The position numbers and the translations under genes are program-made. A DNA stretch of 8,777 nucleotides. Source: an uncultured Porphyromonas sp. (GTDB lineage: Bacteria; Bacteroidota; Bacteroidia; Bacteroidales; Porphyromonadaceae). The DNA lies in NCBI GenBank assembly GCA_900554935.1, contig USJF01000049.1:1-8777 (forward strand). Reading direction: 5' to 3'. This document shows, one piece after another, positions 1-7,469 of the stretch. Numbering within the stretch: position 1 is the first letter of the stretch; the number at the start of each line of letters is the position of its first letter. The notes beneath the pieces were generated by a model that worked only from the letters and a program-made list of their open reading frames with translations, was not told the origin of the DNA and did not search any database.

Positions 1-1446
1 CGCCCGATCTATCTCTATGCCAAGATGAAGGGTAGCACGCATCTGGATAGGGATTGGGGCAAGCAACGGATTAAGTATGGAGCTACTTGGTCGTACAGTA
101 AGAATAGGGGTAAAGGGACGCTCTTTGACTTGGATCGGCCTCTCTTCTGGACGGCTGGAAGCCGACCACGCCCTTTCTGTGATATCCCAGCTAAAAGTGT
201 GCTCTCTTTATTTGTGGAGGATGAGCTCTCTGTGCCTATCGGTGCCCATACTTTCTCGCTAATGGCAGGCCTAGTAAGCAATCAACTTCTACATCTCGAT
301 AGCTCTTATCAAATGAGTGGAAAGTGGTATACTGACCTTCGCCTCAATGCTCGCTGGAGTTTTGCTCCTATCTCTGTGCGGGAGCAGCCACTGCATCTAC
401 AGTTGCTTGGAGGGGTCGGAAGCCTTAGTATGTTTCCTTCTATGGATCAGCTTTACCCCGATACGGTGTACGACGACTTTGTGGAGCTCAATTATTACCA
501 TGCCAATCCCAACTATCGGCTGGTCTATCTACGCACCTATATTTACCACCCCAATAATCGACCACTAAAGCCGGCAAAGAATATCAAGATGGAGGGGCGG
601 CTAGACCTTGATTGGGCTGGATATTCCGCCTCCGTTACCTATTTCTACGAGCGGATGAGTAGCGGATTTCGTAATGACGCGGAGCTTAAAATCGCCAATT
701 TTAAGCGGTACGACCCTTCCTCTGTCCCTTATGATGCTCTTACGGCAAAGCCTGCTATTACCGACTTTACCTACCAAGAGTCGAAGCAATTTAGGCTCCT
801 CGGTAGGGTGACTAATGGTAGTGAGACATCAAAGGTGGGTCTGGAGTGGATGATGAGTACCCCTCGCTATTCTTTCCTTAATACCCGAATTACTTTCTCT
901 GGAGCGTGGTTCAGAACTATTTATCGCAATAGTTTGCCTCAATATGAGCGACCTAAAGCGGTTCTCGGAGATAGTGAGGTACCATATATGGGGATCTATC
1001 GGGATAATGAGATATTGGTTAGAGAGATGCTGAATAGCGACCTGAGGCTGGACTCTTACCTCCCTAAGATTGGGCTAGGGGTGTCGCTCTCGTTCCAATC
1101 CAATTGGTACTCCTCTTCGCAGAAGATGCCAATCTCCAATTACCCTGACCTCTATGTGGATCTGAAGGATGGTAAGGAGTATCCCTTTAGAGAGCAAGAT
1201 AAGTCGGATACTTACTTGCAGTGGCTTAAGCGGTCGTATAGCGATAGCTCTTTTGAGCGGTATGTGGTGCCCTTTATGATGATTACCAACCTCAAGACTA
1301 CCAAGCGACTATTTGGGGAGCGACTAAATGTAGCTCTCTTTGTGAATAAGATATTTGATTACTCCCCTGATATTCATCAGAAAGGGTATGTAATCAGACG
1401 AAACCAATATCCCTACTTTGGGATGGAATTGATGGTGACCTTATGA
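1..1446 (+). CDS. TonB-dependent outer-membrane receptor, C-terminal part (5' end outside window)
   Basis: The reading frame is open from base 1, so the gene starts upstream; 481 C-terminal residues are visible and the first internal ATG (base 25) is not a real start. The protein reads as alternating amphipathic beta strands rich in Tyr, Arg and Asp, as in the 22-stranded barrel of TonB-dependent receptors. Typical receptor stretches are FVEDELSVPIGAHTF (around bases 217-261), LYPDTVYDDFVELNYYHANP (from 451), LKPAKNIKMEGRLDLDW followed by TYFYERMSSGF (about 565-669), and a near-terminal LNVALFVNKIFDYSP (1324-1368). The chain ends in Leu rather than the usual terminal Phe. The plug domain and TonB box are not in the window. 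Such receptors import substrates across the outer membrane using TonB energy; nothing here identifies the substrate. The stop codon overlaps the next start (ATGA). Confidence 0.88.
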   Translation, partial: RPIYLYAKMKGSTHLDRDWGKQRIKYGATWSYSKNRGKGTLFDLDRPLFWTAGSRPRPFCDIPAKSVLSLFVEDELSVPIGAHTFSLMAGLVSNQLLHLDSSYQMSGKWYTDLRLNARWSFAPISVREQPLHLQLLGGVGSLSMFPSMDQLYPDTVYDDFVELNYYHANPNYRLVYLRTYIYHPNNRPLKPAKNIKMEGRLDLDWAGYSASVTYFYERMSSGFRNDAELKIANFKRYDPSSVPYDALTAKPAITDFTYQESKQFRLLGRVTNGSETSKVGLEWMMSTPRYSFLNTRITFSGAWFRTIYRNSLPQYERPKAVLGDSEVPYMGIYRDNEILVREMLNSDLRLDSYLPKIGLGVSLSFQSNWYSSSQKMPISNYPDLYVDLKDGKEYPFREQDKSDTYLQWLKRSYSDSSFERYVVPFMMITNLKTTKRLFGERLNVALFVNKIFDYSPDIHQKGYVIRRNQYPYFGMELMVTL

Positions 1447-1814
1447 AAATGATGGTTGAGCTCTTCTCTTGGCTTTTTATAGCTTGTCTACTCTCTGCCT
1501 GCCATACGGGTGATAGAGCCGATGTGATGACGGAGGTGACGGTGCGTGTGCTTATGGACTCTTCGGTAGCCTTAAAGCAACAGAGCTACCAGATTAAGTT
1601 TCATAATCAAAATACTCGTGTGACTACTATCCGTAATTCTATCTCCTCATCTAGCTATAGCGACCAACTGCTACGTGGACTTTATGATGTGCAGGTAGAG
1701 GGGACGCTCTTATTGGACAATGGGGAGCGAGTGTGGGTGCGTGGTTCTGCTTTTGAGCAGGAGTTTCTTTCGAGTGAAAGCTTATGTGAAATCCATTTGG
1801 TACGTATGCAATGA
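1443..1814 (+). CDS. Small lipoprotein, apparently a free-standing DUF4876 N-terminal-type domain
   Basis: This 123-residue protein has a lipoprotein signal peptide: a hydrophobic stretch (residues 7-17) and lipobox LSAC with lipidation at Cys20. The start at 1443 overlaps the receptor stop by four bases; in-frame ATGs at 1449 and 1452 would also give a workable signal peptide. The mature part is a short all-beta-looking domain. From Thr30 it aligns without gaps with residue 33 onward of the second DUF4876 lipoprotein (4644-5888), and the block LLRGLYDVQVEGTL (from residue 76) matches LLEGVYEVSVEATL there. I infer that it carries the same accessory domain without the large C-terminal part. 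It could be a truncated relative or a dedicated partner that occupies the same site. Its position between the receptor and a second barrel suggests an outer-membrane role. I know no function for it. Confidence 0.85.
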   Translation: MKMMVELFSWLFIACLLSACHTGDRADVMTEVTVRVLMDSSVALKQQSYQIKFHNQNTRVTTIRNSISSSSYSDQLLRGLYDVQVEGTLLLDNGERVWVRGSAFEQEFLSSESLCEIHLVRMQ

Positions 1815-3361
1815 GAAGGAGTAAGTTGATGTTATTCACGTTGTGGCTCCTCATAGCTACTACGGAGATGGTGGCGCAAGAAAGGGATACCTTGCCCTTG
1901 CGTTCTCGCTCCCTCGAGCATGCAGTGGTAGATGCTACGATGCTTAGGTATTATCACGATAATGTAGCACTGCATCATCTCCTTTACTCCTCTTCTCTCT
2001 CCACTTTTGGCACAGAGTACCATTGGAGGCACGAGAAAAGAGCTTTTCTGGAACAGATCGGTTCGGGAGAGAGCCTTGCCCATATTTATGCTACTACCTA
2101 TCTGAAGCCTTCACGGTCACGGCACTTATGGGGAAGTGCGGCCTATTCTACTGGGCTGATCAAGGGGGTTCGCTTCAATAGTACATCGGACTTTGCTCGT
2201 CTCTACCCTTATACGGTAGCGGATGAGGTGGGGGGCACGTTATCTCACGAGCGGTATGCTTTTGGTGGAGGCTATAGCGGAGCTTGGCGGCAGTGGAGAG
2301 TGGCTGGGGAGGTGCAGTACCTTTCGCAACAAGAGTATCGGAGGATGGATCCGCGTCCGCGCAACATTGTCTCTAACTTAACTATGAATATCGGTGTGGC
2401 ACATCCACTAGGCAGACATATTGTAGGGCTTTCATTAGGGCATGAGATCTACAAACAGCGGAGTAGCGTTTCCTTTTACTCTCCTTTGGGCACTACCATT
2501 CAATGGCTGATGAATGGCTTGGGAGGGAGTTTTGCCCGCTTCAATACCAATACCCCTACCGTCTACTACCGTGGCTATGGCCTCTTTAGCTCGGCACATC
2601 TAGCTCCACTTTATGGAGATGGTTTTCTCGGGCAGGTGGGGTATCGCTATCATCGGCTTGAGGAGATTCTCACCGATATGAACGAAGTCCCCATTCACCA
2701 CTACAACGATCATCAATTGGAGGTAGCTATCGGGTACTTATGGCAAGGCACTTGCCAGCAAGGAATAGAGATCAAAAACGAAATGGGGATCCGACAAGGA
2801 GTAGAGCATGTTATTGGGGAGCCCAAAGCTGGCACCTATCCGGTGATAGGGGAGCTGCCCAACTTCTACTTCCCCCGCTACCAAGGGTCGCTCGCTTGGC
2901 ACGTCGGTCGGTCGGATGGTAGAGTGAAGTGGCAGCTCTCCCCTGCACTATCCTACAGGTACCTAGCGATACGCAAGCTTGAGCCTAGGTCCCTACTACA
3001 GTGCCAGCGGTGGCAGATCTCGCTCGGAGGCTTCAGTGCCTATGAGGTGGGCAAGGCTAGCTACTTAGCACTCTCCTGCCACTTAGGTTACTCTCCACTT
3101 GGCAAAGGTGAGCTATCTCTCTCTCATACCACTTTGAAAGAGGAGCTGAGCAGAGAGGTAGCGCGTAGTTTCTCCGTTATCAATGCTTCGCATCTCTCCT
3201 TTGAGGTGGCTCCTAAGTGGCACTACACTATACAGGGGTGGGGAGCCCTACCTTGGGGCATAGAGGTGGGCGGAAGATACCGCTTTGATCGTTACAGCGG
3301 TGGAGGAATAGAGGCACTTATTGGCTATCGGGTAGAGGGAGTAGTTCAATTGGTCTTTTAA
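1811..3361 (+). CDS. Outer-membrane beta-barrel protein, DUF6850 type
   Basis: The 516-residue product begins with a signal peptide (residues 1 to about 23; hydrophobic LMLFTLWLLIATT, likely cleavage after VAQ or MVA). The rest consists of repeated short amphipathic strands with Gly and aromatic residues (for example YAFGGGYSGAWRQWRVAGEV near 149-168) and ends in VVQLVF, a terminal Phe as expected for proteins folded by the BAM machinery. The DPRPRN stretch at 180-185 and the overall character match the family I know as DUF6850 outer-membrane barrels; the family number is from memory. The ATG overlaps the previous stop (ATGA). There is no plug domain, so it is not a second TonB-dependent receptor. 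It could be a passive channel, a lipoprotein partner or an assembly factor; its place between three lipoproteins favours a joint complex, but that is inference. Confidence 0.82.
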   Translation: MRRSKLMLFTLWLLIATTEMVAQERDTLPLRSRSLEHAVVDATMLRYYHDNVALHHLLYSSSLSTFGTEYHWRHEKRAFLEQIGSGESLAHIYATTYLKPSRSRHLWGSAAYSTGLIKGVRFNSTSDFARLYPYTVADEVGGTLSHERYAFGGGYSGAWRQWRVAGEVQYLSQQEYRRMDPRPRNIVSNLTMNIGVAHPLGRHIVGLSLGHEIYKQRSSVSFYSPLGTTIQWLMNGLGGSFARFNTNTPTVYYRGYGLFSSAHLAPLYGDGFLGQVGYRYHRLEEILTDMNEVPIHHYNDHQLEVAIGYLWQGTCQQGIEIKNEMGIRQGVEHVIGEPKAGTYPVIGELPNFYFPRYQGSLAWHVGRSDGRVKWQLSPALSYRYLAIRKLEPRSLLQCQRWQISLGGFSAYEVGKASYLALSCHLGYSPLGKGELSLSHTTLKEELSREVARSFSVINASHLSFEVAPKWHYTIQGWGALPWGIEVGGRYRFDRYSGGGIEALIGYRVEGVVQLVF

Positions 3362-3391
3362 GCAGTTTTAATTTTTAATAGATAAATAAAT
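3362..3391 (+). promoter_or_regulatory. A/T-rich translation-initiation leader of the first DUF4876 gene
   Basis: The 30-base gap is almost entirely A and T (it ends in ATAGATAAATAAAT just before the ATG) and has no Shine-Dalgarno sequence. Bacteroidota commonly start translation in such A/T-rich unstructured leaders. I see no TAnnTTTG promoter element and no hairpin, so this is read as a leader inside the operon rather than a new promoter. Confidence 0.4.
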
Positions 3392-4606
3392 ATGAAGAAG
3401 TTATTTTTACTATTCGGATTGTGTATGACATTGCTCCTACTCTGGAGTTGTGAGAGCGACCTTCCAGAGGCGCCTAAGGATGCCGAAGTTGCCTTTCAGT
3501 TAAAGGCACCATTGGGTGTTGAGGGTACTATCACTGAAGCTACAGGCGAGGTGGTTGCTAGGAGCGATGGCAAGGTGCTGGCTATTTCCTTTAAGGAAGG
3601 TAGGGCGGTGCTTCACTTGGTGCAGGGAGAAGCCTATGCTATGAAGGTGGTCTGTCGCTTCGAGTGCAAAGGCGCTCTCGCAGAGATAGAGTACAAAGAG
3701 GACTTTGTAGTTGAGGCAAAGGCAAAATCCGACCGCACTTGCCAATTGATGTGGAAGATGCCTACTGAGAGCTTCGTTATCAGTGAGATATTCTTTGCTG
3801 GAAGTCGCAATCGCAAAGGCGAGCAGTACGATGAGGATAAGTACATCAAGATCACCAACAATAGTCCCGTAACGAGGTATCTTGATGGACTAGCTCTTGT
3901 GAGGTCACTTTGGCAGTCGGATATGAAGGTGGAGGCAAAGCCCGATGTGAGGGCAACACACTTCGTAACCGACTTAGTAATGCAGTTCCCCGGTAGTGGA
4001 AAGGAGTATGCGGTAAAACCTTATGAGAGTGTTATCTTGTGCCATTCTGCCATTGACCACACAAAGGAAAATCCTAATTCTATAGACCTATCCAATGCCA
4101 ACTTCGAGTGGATGAGCGATAAAGGGTATACCGATTCTGAGACCCCCGATAATCCTAAGGTGCCCAATATGAAGCTAGTATTCATCAGCGACCCTGATAG
4201 CTATGGAACTGAGAATTGGGCCATGAGTACCAATGGCCAGCACAGCTATGCCATTGTTGACCTACAAGGCAAATCGGTGCAGGACCTTGTGAAAGAGTGT
4301 AAGTACACCTATAAAGAGCTAATGATTGTAGAGGGAATGGACCCTATGGAGCTAGATGGGAACCCTGCTCTGAAGTTGCCAAATGAGTGGATACTAGATG
4401 CCGTAAATCTCGGTATGACTAATGAGAAGCAGTGGTTGCCTATATCAGAGAAACTGGATGCTGGCTATGCTAAGGTGGCAGATGAGCTGAATGATAATGC
4501 CCGTTACGGTAAAAAGGTAGTGCGGAAGAGCCTATCGGATGGGTCTAAGGTACTAAAGGATACAAATAACTCTACCGAAGACTTTGTAGTAAAGGAACTG
4601 AAGTAA
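3392..4606 (+). CDS. DUF4876-type lipoprotein, first of two tandem copies
   Basis: The 404-residue product has a lipoprotein signal peptide with lipobox LWSC (Cys20), followed by ESDLPEAPKDAE, an acidic run that resembles Bacteroidota surface-export signals. Residues about 32-122 form an N-terminal beta domain (VAFQLKAPLGV near 33-43). Residues about 128-400 form the main domain: FVISEIFFAG (128-137), YIKITNNS (from 151), a D-H pair at 222-223, DLSNANFEW, DNPKVPN, and a terminal DTNNSTEDF (390-398). The segment ISEIFF...YIKITNNS...DGLAL resembles a lamin-tail-like Ig fold. The assignment to DUF4876 comes from memory of the family's sequence character. It is clearly homologous to the next gene. 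It lies 30 bases after the barrel gene with no terminator between. Probable role: surface-exposed binding component of the outer-membrane complex; the ligand is unknown. Confidence 0.85.
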   Translation: MKKLFLLFGLCMTLLLLWSCESDLPEAPKDAEVAFQLKAPLGVEGTITEATGEVVARSDGKVLAISFKEGRAVLHLVQGEAYAMKVVCRFECKGALAEIEYKEDFVVEAKAKSDRTCQLMWKMPTESFVISEIFFAGSRNRKGEQYDEDKYIKITNNSPVTRYLDGLALVRSLWQSDMKVEAKPDVRATHFVTDLVMQFPGSGKEYAVKPYESVILCHSAIDHTKENPNSIDLSNANFEWMSDKGYTDSETPDNPKVPNMKLVFISDPDSYGTENWAMSTNGQHSYAIVDLQGKSVQDLVKECKYTYKELMIVEGMDPMELDGNPALKLPNEWILDAVNLGMTNEKQWLPISEKLDAGYAKVADELNDNARYGKKVVRKSLSDGSKVLKDTNNSTEDFVVKELK

Positions 4607-4643
4607 TTAGAGACTAACAATTAATTAATTTATCAAGAAGTAT
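4607..4643 (+). promoter_or_regulatory. A/T-rich leader with a 12-bp AT palindrome before the second DUF4876 gene
   Basis: This 37-base gap, the longest inside the operon, contains AATTAATTAATT (4619-4630), a perfect but low-complexity palindrome, followed by TATCAAGAAGTAT directly before the ATG. There is no Shine-Dalgarno sequence, no GC-rich stem and no TAnnTTTG element. The palindrome may be chance in AT-rich sequence. The region most likely serves as an unstructured initiation leader. Confidence 0.3.
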
Positions 4644-5888
4644 ATGAAAGCAGTGAAGTATCTATGGGGTTTCGTAGCCCTTTTGGCTTTCGGACTAGTC
4701 AGCTGTGAGCCAGAAAATGAGAAAGAGGTAGCCGTGGAGCGTGAATGTAGCTTCGTTTTGAAAGCCCCTCTAGGTGTGAATGCAGGAGCGTACAGCGACC
4801 TTAAAATCTCCTTCAAAAGCAATAAAGATGGCCAAACCTCTGAGCTAATCTCTAAGGAACCGACCTTCAAGAAGGTGCTTTTGGAGGGCGTATATGAGGT
4901 CTCTGTTGAGGCTACTTTGGCGTATCAGTCGGAGAAGCTAGGTAGAGTCTCTACTCCTATCTCTATAAAAGAGCAGGTGACAGTGACTAAGGAGCGTACC
5001 ACCTTCGAGCTCACCCCACAGTATGTAGAGAATAGCAATGCCGGCTTTGTGATTGAGGAGCTTTTCTTTAGCCCTACCATTGACCCTGAGACTGGAAAGA
5101 CCTTTAAGTACTCTGAGCAGTACATCAAGATTACCAATAATTCAGACGTCACTCTCTTTGCCGATAGTTTGGCGATTGTGCAGTCGGAAGATTTGTGCAA
5201 TATGAAGCGAGACTATGTCGATAGTCCGCTGGATAAGGCTCTTACGGTCAGTTTTGTCTCCATGATTCCTGGTGATGGCAAGAGCCATCCAGTGAAGCCA
5301 GGTGCATCACTGATTATCGCCAATGATGCCCAAGACCACTCAAAGGTTTTCAAGGGGGCGACAGACCTTTCGCACGCCGACTTTGAGATCTACGACCTCT
5401 CTGAAAATCCTAGGTTTCAAGATGTGGATAATCCTGAGGTGCCCAACCTGATCTCTTACTATAAGTCTTCACTTACCGTCACCTCTTTCCACCAGCGTGG
5501 CGTCACGACGATTGCTCTAGTGCGTATGCCGGTAGATCGTGAGACATTCATCAAGGATTACTTGTGGGATGGTAAGTATATTTTTAAGTTTAAGGACTTT
5601 GTGAAGGAGATGTCACTTAAAACCTATAAGATACCTCACAAGTGGATGGTCGATGTGGTATTCCTTGGTATCGAAGATGCTATTGAGTGGCGATTTATTC
5701 CCGATGTCCTAGATGCTGGTTACACTGGTTGGTGCAAGAGCTTTAATGATAGGACTGGCCAAGGGACCGCAGTGATCCGTAAGGTGGCTCGGGAAGCCAA
5801 TGGTAGAAAGTATCTGATGGATACCAATAACTCTACCAACGACTTCAATAACCGTGTACAACCTTCGCTAAAAGCAGCAAAGCAATGA
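4644..5888 (+). CDS. DUF4876-type lipoprotein, second tandem copy
   Basis: The 414-residue product has lipobox LVSC (Cys21) and the acidic tail EPENEKE after the cysteine, which suggests surface display. The N-terminal domain (about 33-127) starts CSFVLKAPLGV, nearly the same as in the preceding gene, and contains LLEGVYEVSVEATL (79-92). The C-terminal domain (about 135-401) repeats every landmark of the first copy: FVIEELFF (135-142), YIKITNNS (160-167), a D-H pair at 231-232, DLSHADFE, DNPEVPN, LDAGY and DTNNSTNDF (393-401). Between landmarks the two copies differ strongly, so the duplication is old or the two have been selected for different partners. The stop overlaps the start of the ATPase gene (ATGA), linking outer-membrane and inner-membrane components in expression. 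The function is not established. Confidence 0.86.
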   Translation: MKAVKYLWGFVALLAFGLVSCEPENEKEVAVERECSFVLKAPLGVNAGAYSDLKISFKSNKDGQTSELISKEPTFKKVLLEGVYEVSVEATLAYQSEKLGRVSTPISIKEQVTVTKERTTFELTPQYVENSNAGFVIEELFFSPTIDPETGKTFKYSEQYIKITNNSDVTLFADSLAIVQSEDLCNMKRDYVDSPLDKALTVSFVSMIPGDGKSHPVKPGASLIIANDAQDHSKVFKGATDLSHADFEIYDLSENPRFQDVDNPEVPNLISYYKSSLTVTSFHQRGVTTIALVRMPVDRETFIKDYLWDGKYIFKFKDFVKEMSLKTYKIPHKWMVDVVFLGIEDAIEWRFIPDVLDAGYTGWCKSFNDRTGQGTAVIRKVAREANGRKYLMDTNNSTNDFNNRVQPSLKAAKQ

Positions 5889-6787
5889 TCGGAACTGACT
5901 CCTCGGCCATCATTGAGTGCCAAGGATTGACTCATTACTATGGTAAGCGCCTCATTTATGAGGGGCTTACCTTTAATGTTCCTAGAGGGCGTATTTTAGG
6001 TCTATTGGGCAAGAATGGTACGGGCAAGACTACCACTATCAATATCCTAGCTGGCTATCTGAAGCCTCGGAGTGGAGTGTGTAAGATGCTGGGCTATGAT
6101 ATCCAGTCGATGCCTCCAGAGGTAAAGGCCAATATCGCTCTTCTGATTGAGGGGCATGTGCAGTATAGCTTTATGACAGTGGAGGAGATTGAGCGCTTCT
6201 ATGCTCGCTTTTATCCTCGCTGGAAGAGAGATATCTACTACGACCTAGTCGGCCTGCTTAAAATAGCTCCTCATCAGCGGATCAGTAGAATGTCGTGCGG
6301 GCAGAGGTCTCAGGTGGCACTAGGACTGATTTTGGCTCAAGATGCCGATCTCTTGGTACTGGATGACTTTTCGCTGGGGCTTGACCCTGGTTACCGTCGG
6401 CTTTTCATCGACTATCTAAAGGAGTTCACAAAAGGGCGCGACAAGACCGTCTTCCTCACTTCTCATATCATTCAGGATATGGAGCGACTGATCGATGATT
6501 GCATTATCCTTGATTATGGTAAGATCCTTTTGCAGATGCCTGTGGCGGAGCTGATGGGTTCATTCCATAGGTATATAGTAAAGCTAGGAGCGGAGAGTAT
6601 AGAGCTACCAGATGATCCCAAGCTGTGGCATCCCACAGTGATAGGGCAGCAGGCAGAGCTACATAGCTTTGAGAGTATGGAGTATATCCGTGCCTACCTC
6701 GCTAAGCACCAATTGCCGTATAGTGAGCTAGTGGAGGAGCGGATGTCTCTGGAGGATGTGTTTATAGGTTTAACCGGTAAGTATTGA
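5885..6787 (+). CDS. ABC transporter ATP-binding protein
   Basis: The 300-residue cytoplasmic ATPase would energise the permease encoded next. Motifs in order: Walker A GKNGTGKT (42-49), Q-loop region LLIEGHVQYSFM (86-97), signature MSCGQ (136-140, for LSGGQ), Walker B LLVLDD (156-161), D-loop SLGLD (163-167) and H-loop His194. After residue 220 comes a C-terminal extension that ends MSLEDVFIGLTGKY, as in ATPases of ABC-2-type drug, polysaccharide and Nos/Gld-like exporters. Two positions are unusual: Glu89 stands where the Q-loop normally has Gln, and Asp161 where Walker B normally has the catalytic Glu. My recollection is that related Bacteroidota proteins share these changes, so they are probably a subfamily trait and not damage. 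The start at 5885 overlaps the preceding stop by four bases and gives the normal distance to Walker A. Confidence 0.95.
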   Translation: MIGTDSSAIIECQGLTHYYGKRLIYEGLTFNVPRGRILGLLGKNGTGKTTTINILAGYLKPRSGVCKMLGYDIQSMPPEVKANIALLIEGHVQYSFMTVEEIERFYARFYPRWKRDIYYDLVGLLKIAPHQRISRMSCGQRSQVALGLILAQDADLLVLDDFSLGLDPGYRRLFIDYLKEFTKGRDKTVFLTSHIIQDMERLIDDCIILDYGKILLQMPVAELMGSFHRYIVKLGAESIELPDDPKLWHPTVIGQQAELHSFESMEYIRAYLAKHQLPYSELVEERMSLEDVFIGLTGKY

Positions 6788-6790
6788 GGT

Positions 6791-7459
6791 ATGATAGGCG
6801 GATTGGTATATAAGGAGTGGATCAAGACAAGGTGGGCGGTGCTACTACTCACCCTCTTAGGGCTAGGAGTGACGGGCTATGCCTTGCTCTCTCTAGGGCG
6901 AATCGTGGCTGTGCGTGGGGTGGCTCATCTTTGGGAGGTACTTCTCTCGAAGGATGTCCTTTTGCTAGATGCCCTCAAGTATCAGCCTATATTGTGTGGC
7001 TTGGTGCTAGCGGTAGTGCAGTGGGCTCCTGAAATGGTGCAAAAACGATTGAAGCTAACCCTTCACCTCCCTTTGCCACTTGGGCGGATTGCCTTCGTGA
7101 TGCTCTCGTATGGCGTGGTGATACTAGGCTTGCTCTTTCTCGTGCAGATGCTTATTCTATGGGGCTACCTCTCTCGTATCTTGGCACCAGAATTAGTGAC
7201 CCACTTGCTGGTAAGTGTCGCCCCTTGGTTCTTAGCTGGGTGGGCTATGTATGGCGTAGCCACCTGGGTGGTAGTAGAGCCTACGTGGCGCGGGCGGTTG
7301 CTCTTCATGCTAGTCGGCTATGGAGTGGTTTCGCTCTACTTCGTGGCAGAGACCCCTCGAGCTTATCAAGATCTTTTGTGGGTGATAGGGCTTTGGTCCC
7401 TTCTGCTTTGCTACGTAGCTATTTTATCTATTTATCGCTTTAAGGAGGGTGTGCAGTAA
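6791..7459 (+). CDS. ABC transporter permease, six transmembrane helices
   Basis: The 222-residue, very hydrophobic protein has about six predicted membrane helices (roughly 15-35, 62-80, 99-123, 136-160, 169-186 and 194-214). A charged segment QWAPEMVQKRLKLTLHLP (77-94) sits before helix 3 and looks like the cytoplasmic coupling region. The N-terminal GGLVYKEWIKTRWAV is typical of ABC-2-type permeases, where a short amphipathic helix precedes helix 1. It is short but complete; a homodimer would give twelve helices. It starts three bases after the ATPase stop and is surely its partner. I cannot assign a substrate or say whether the complex exports or performs mechanical work on a periplasmic partner. 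Confidence 0.88.
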   Translation: MIGGLVYKEWIKTRWAVLLLTLLGLGVTGYALLSLGRIVAVRGVAHLWEVLLSKDVLLLDALKYQPILCGLVLAVVQWAPEMVQKRLKLTLHLPLPLGRIAFVMLSYGVVILGLLFLVQMLILWGYLSRILAPELVTHLLVSVAPWFLAGWAMYGVATWVVVEPTWRGRLLFMLVGYGVVSLYFVAETPRAYQDLLWVIGLWSLLLCYVAILSIYRFKEGVQ

Positions 7460-7469
7460 TCAAAAGTAT

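Noticed and set aside
25..27. ATG at base 25 as the start of the receptor gene.
   Set aside because: The frame is open to base 1 and the protein lacks a signal peptide, TonB box and plug, so this Met is internal to a truncated gene.
1651..1854. Antisense open frame across the small lipoprotein gene.
   Set aside because: It lies opposite two well-supported overlapping genes, with no recognisable domain or initiation context.
2903..2914. Three tandem copies of GTCG inside the barrel gene as a possible phase-variation tract.
   Set aside because: Three copies of a four-base unit in moderately GC-rich coding sequence are easily chance and too few for frequent slippage; the frame is intact.
3362..3391. 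A separate promoter before the DUF4876 genes.
   Set aside because: No TAnnTTTG element with an upstream TTG at the right distance is present; AT richness alone fits a translation leader.
7449..7469. GTG start for the DUF4857-type gene, overlapping the permease stop.
   Set aside because: It would put a polar MCSNQKY in front of the first membrane helix; ATG 7470 has a leader like that of another gene in the operon and gives a normal membrane anchor.
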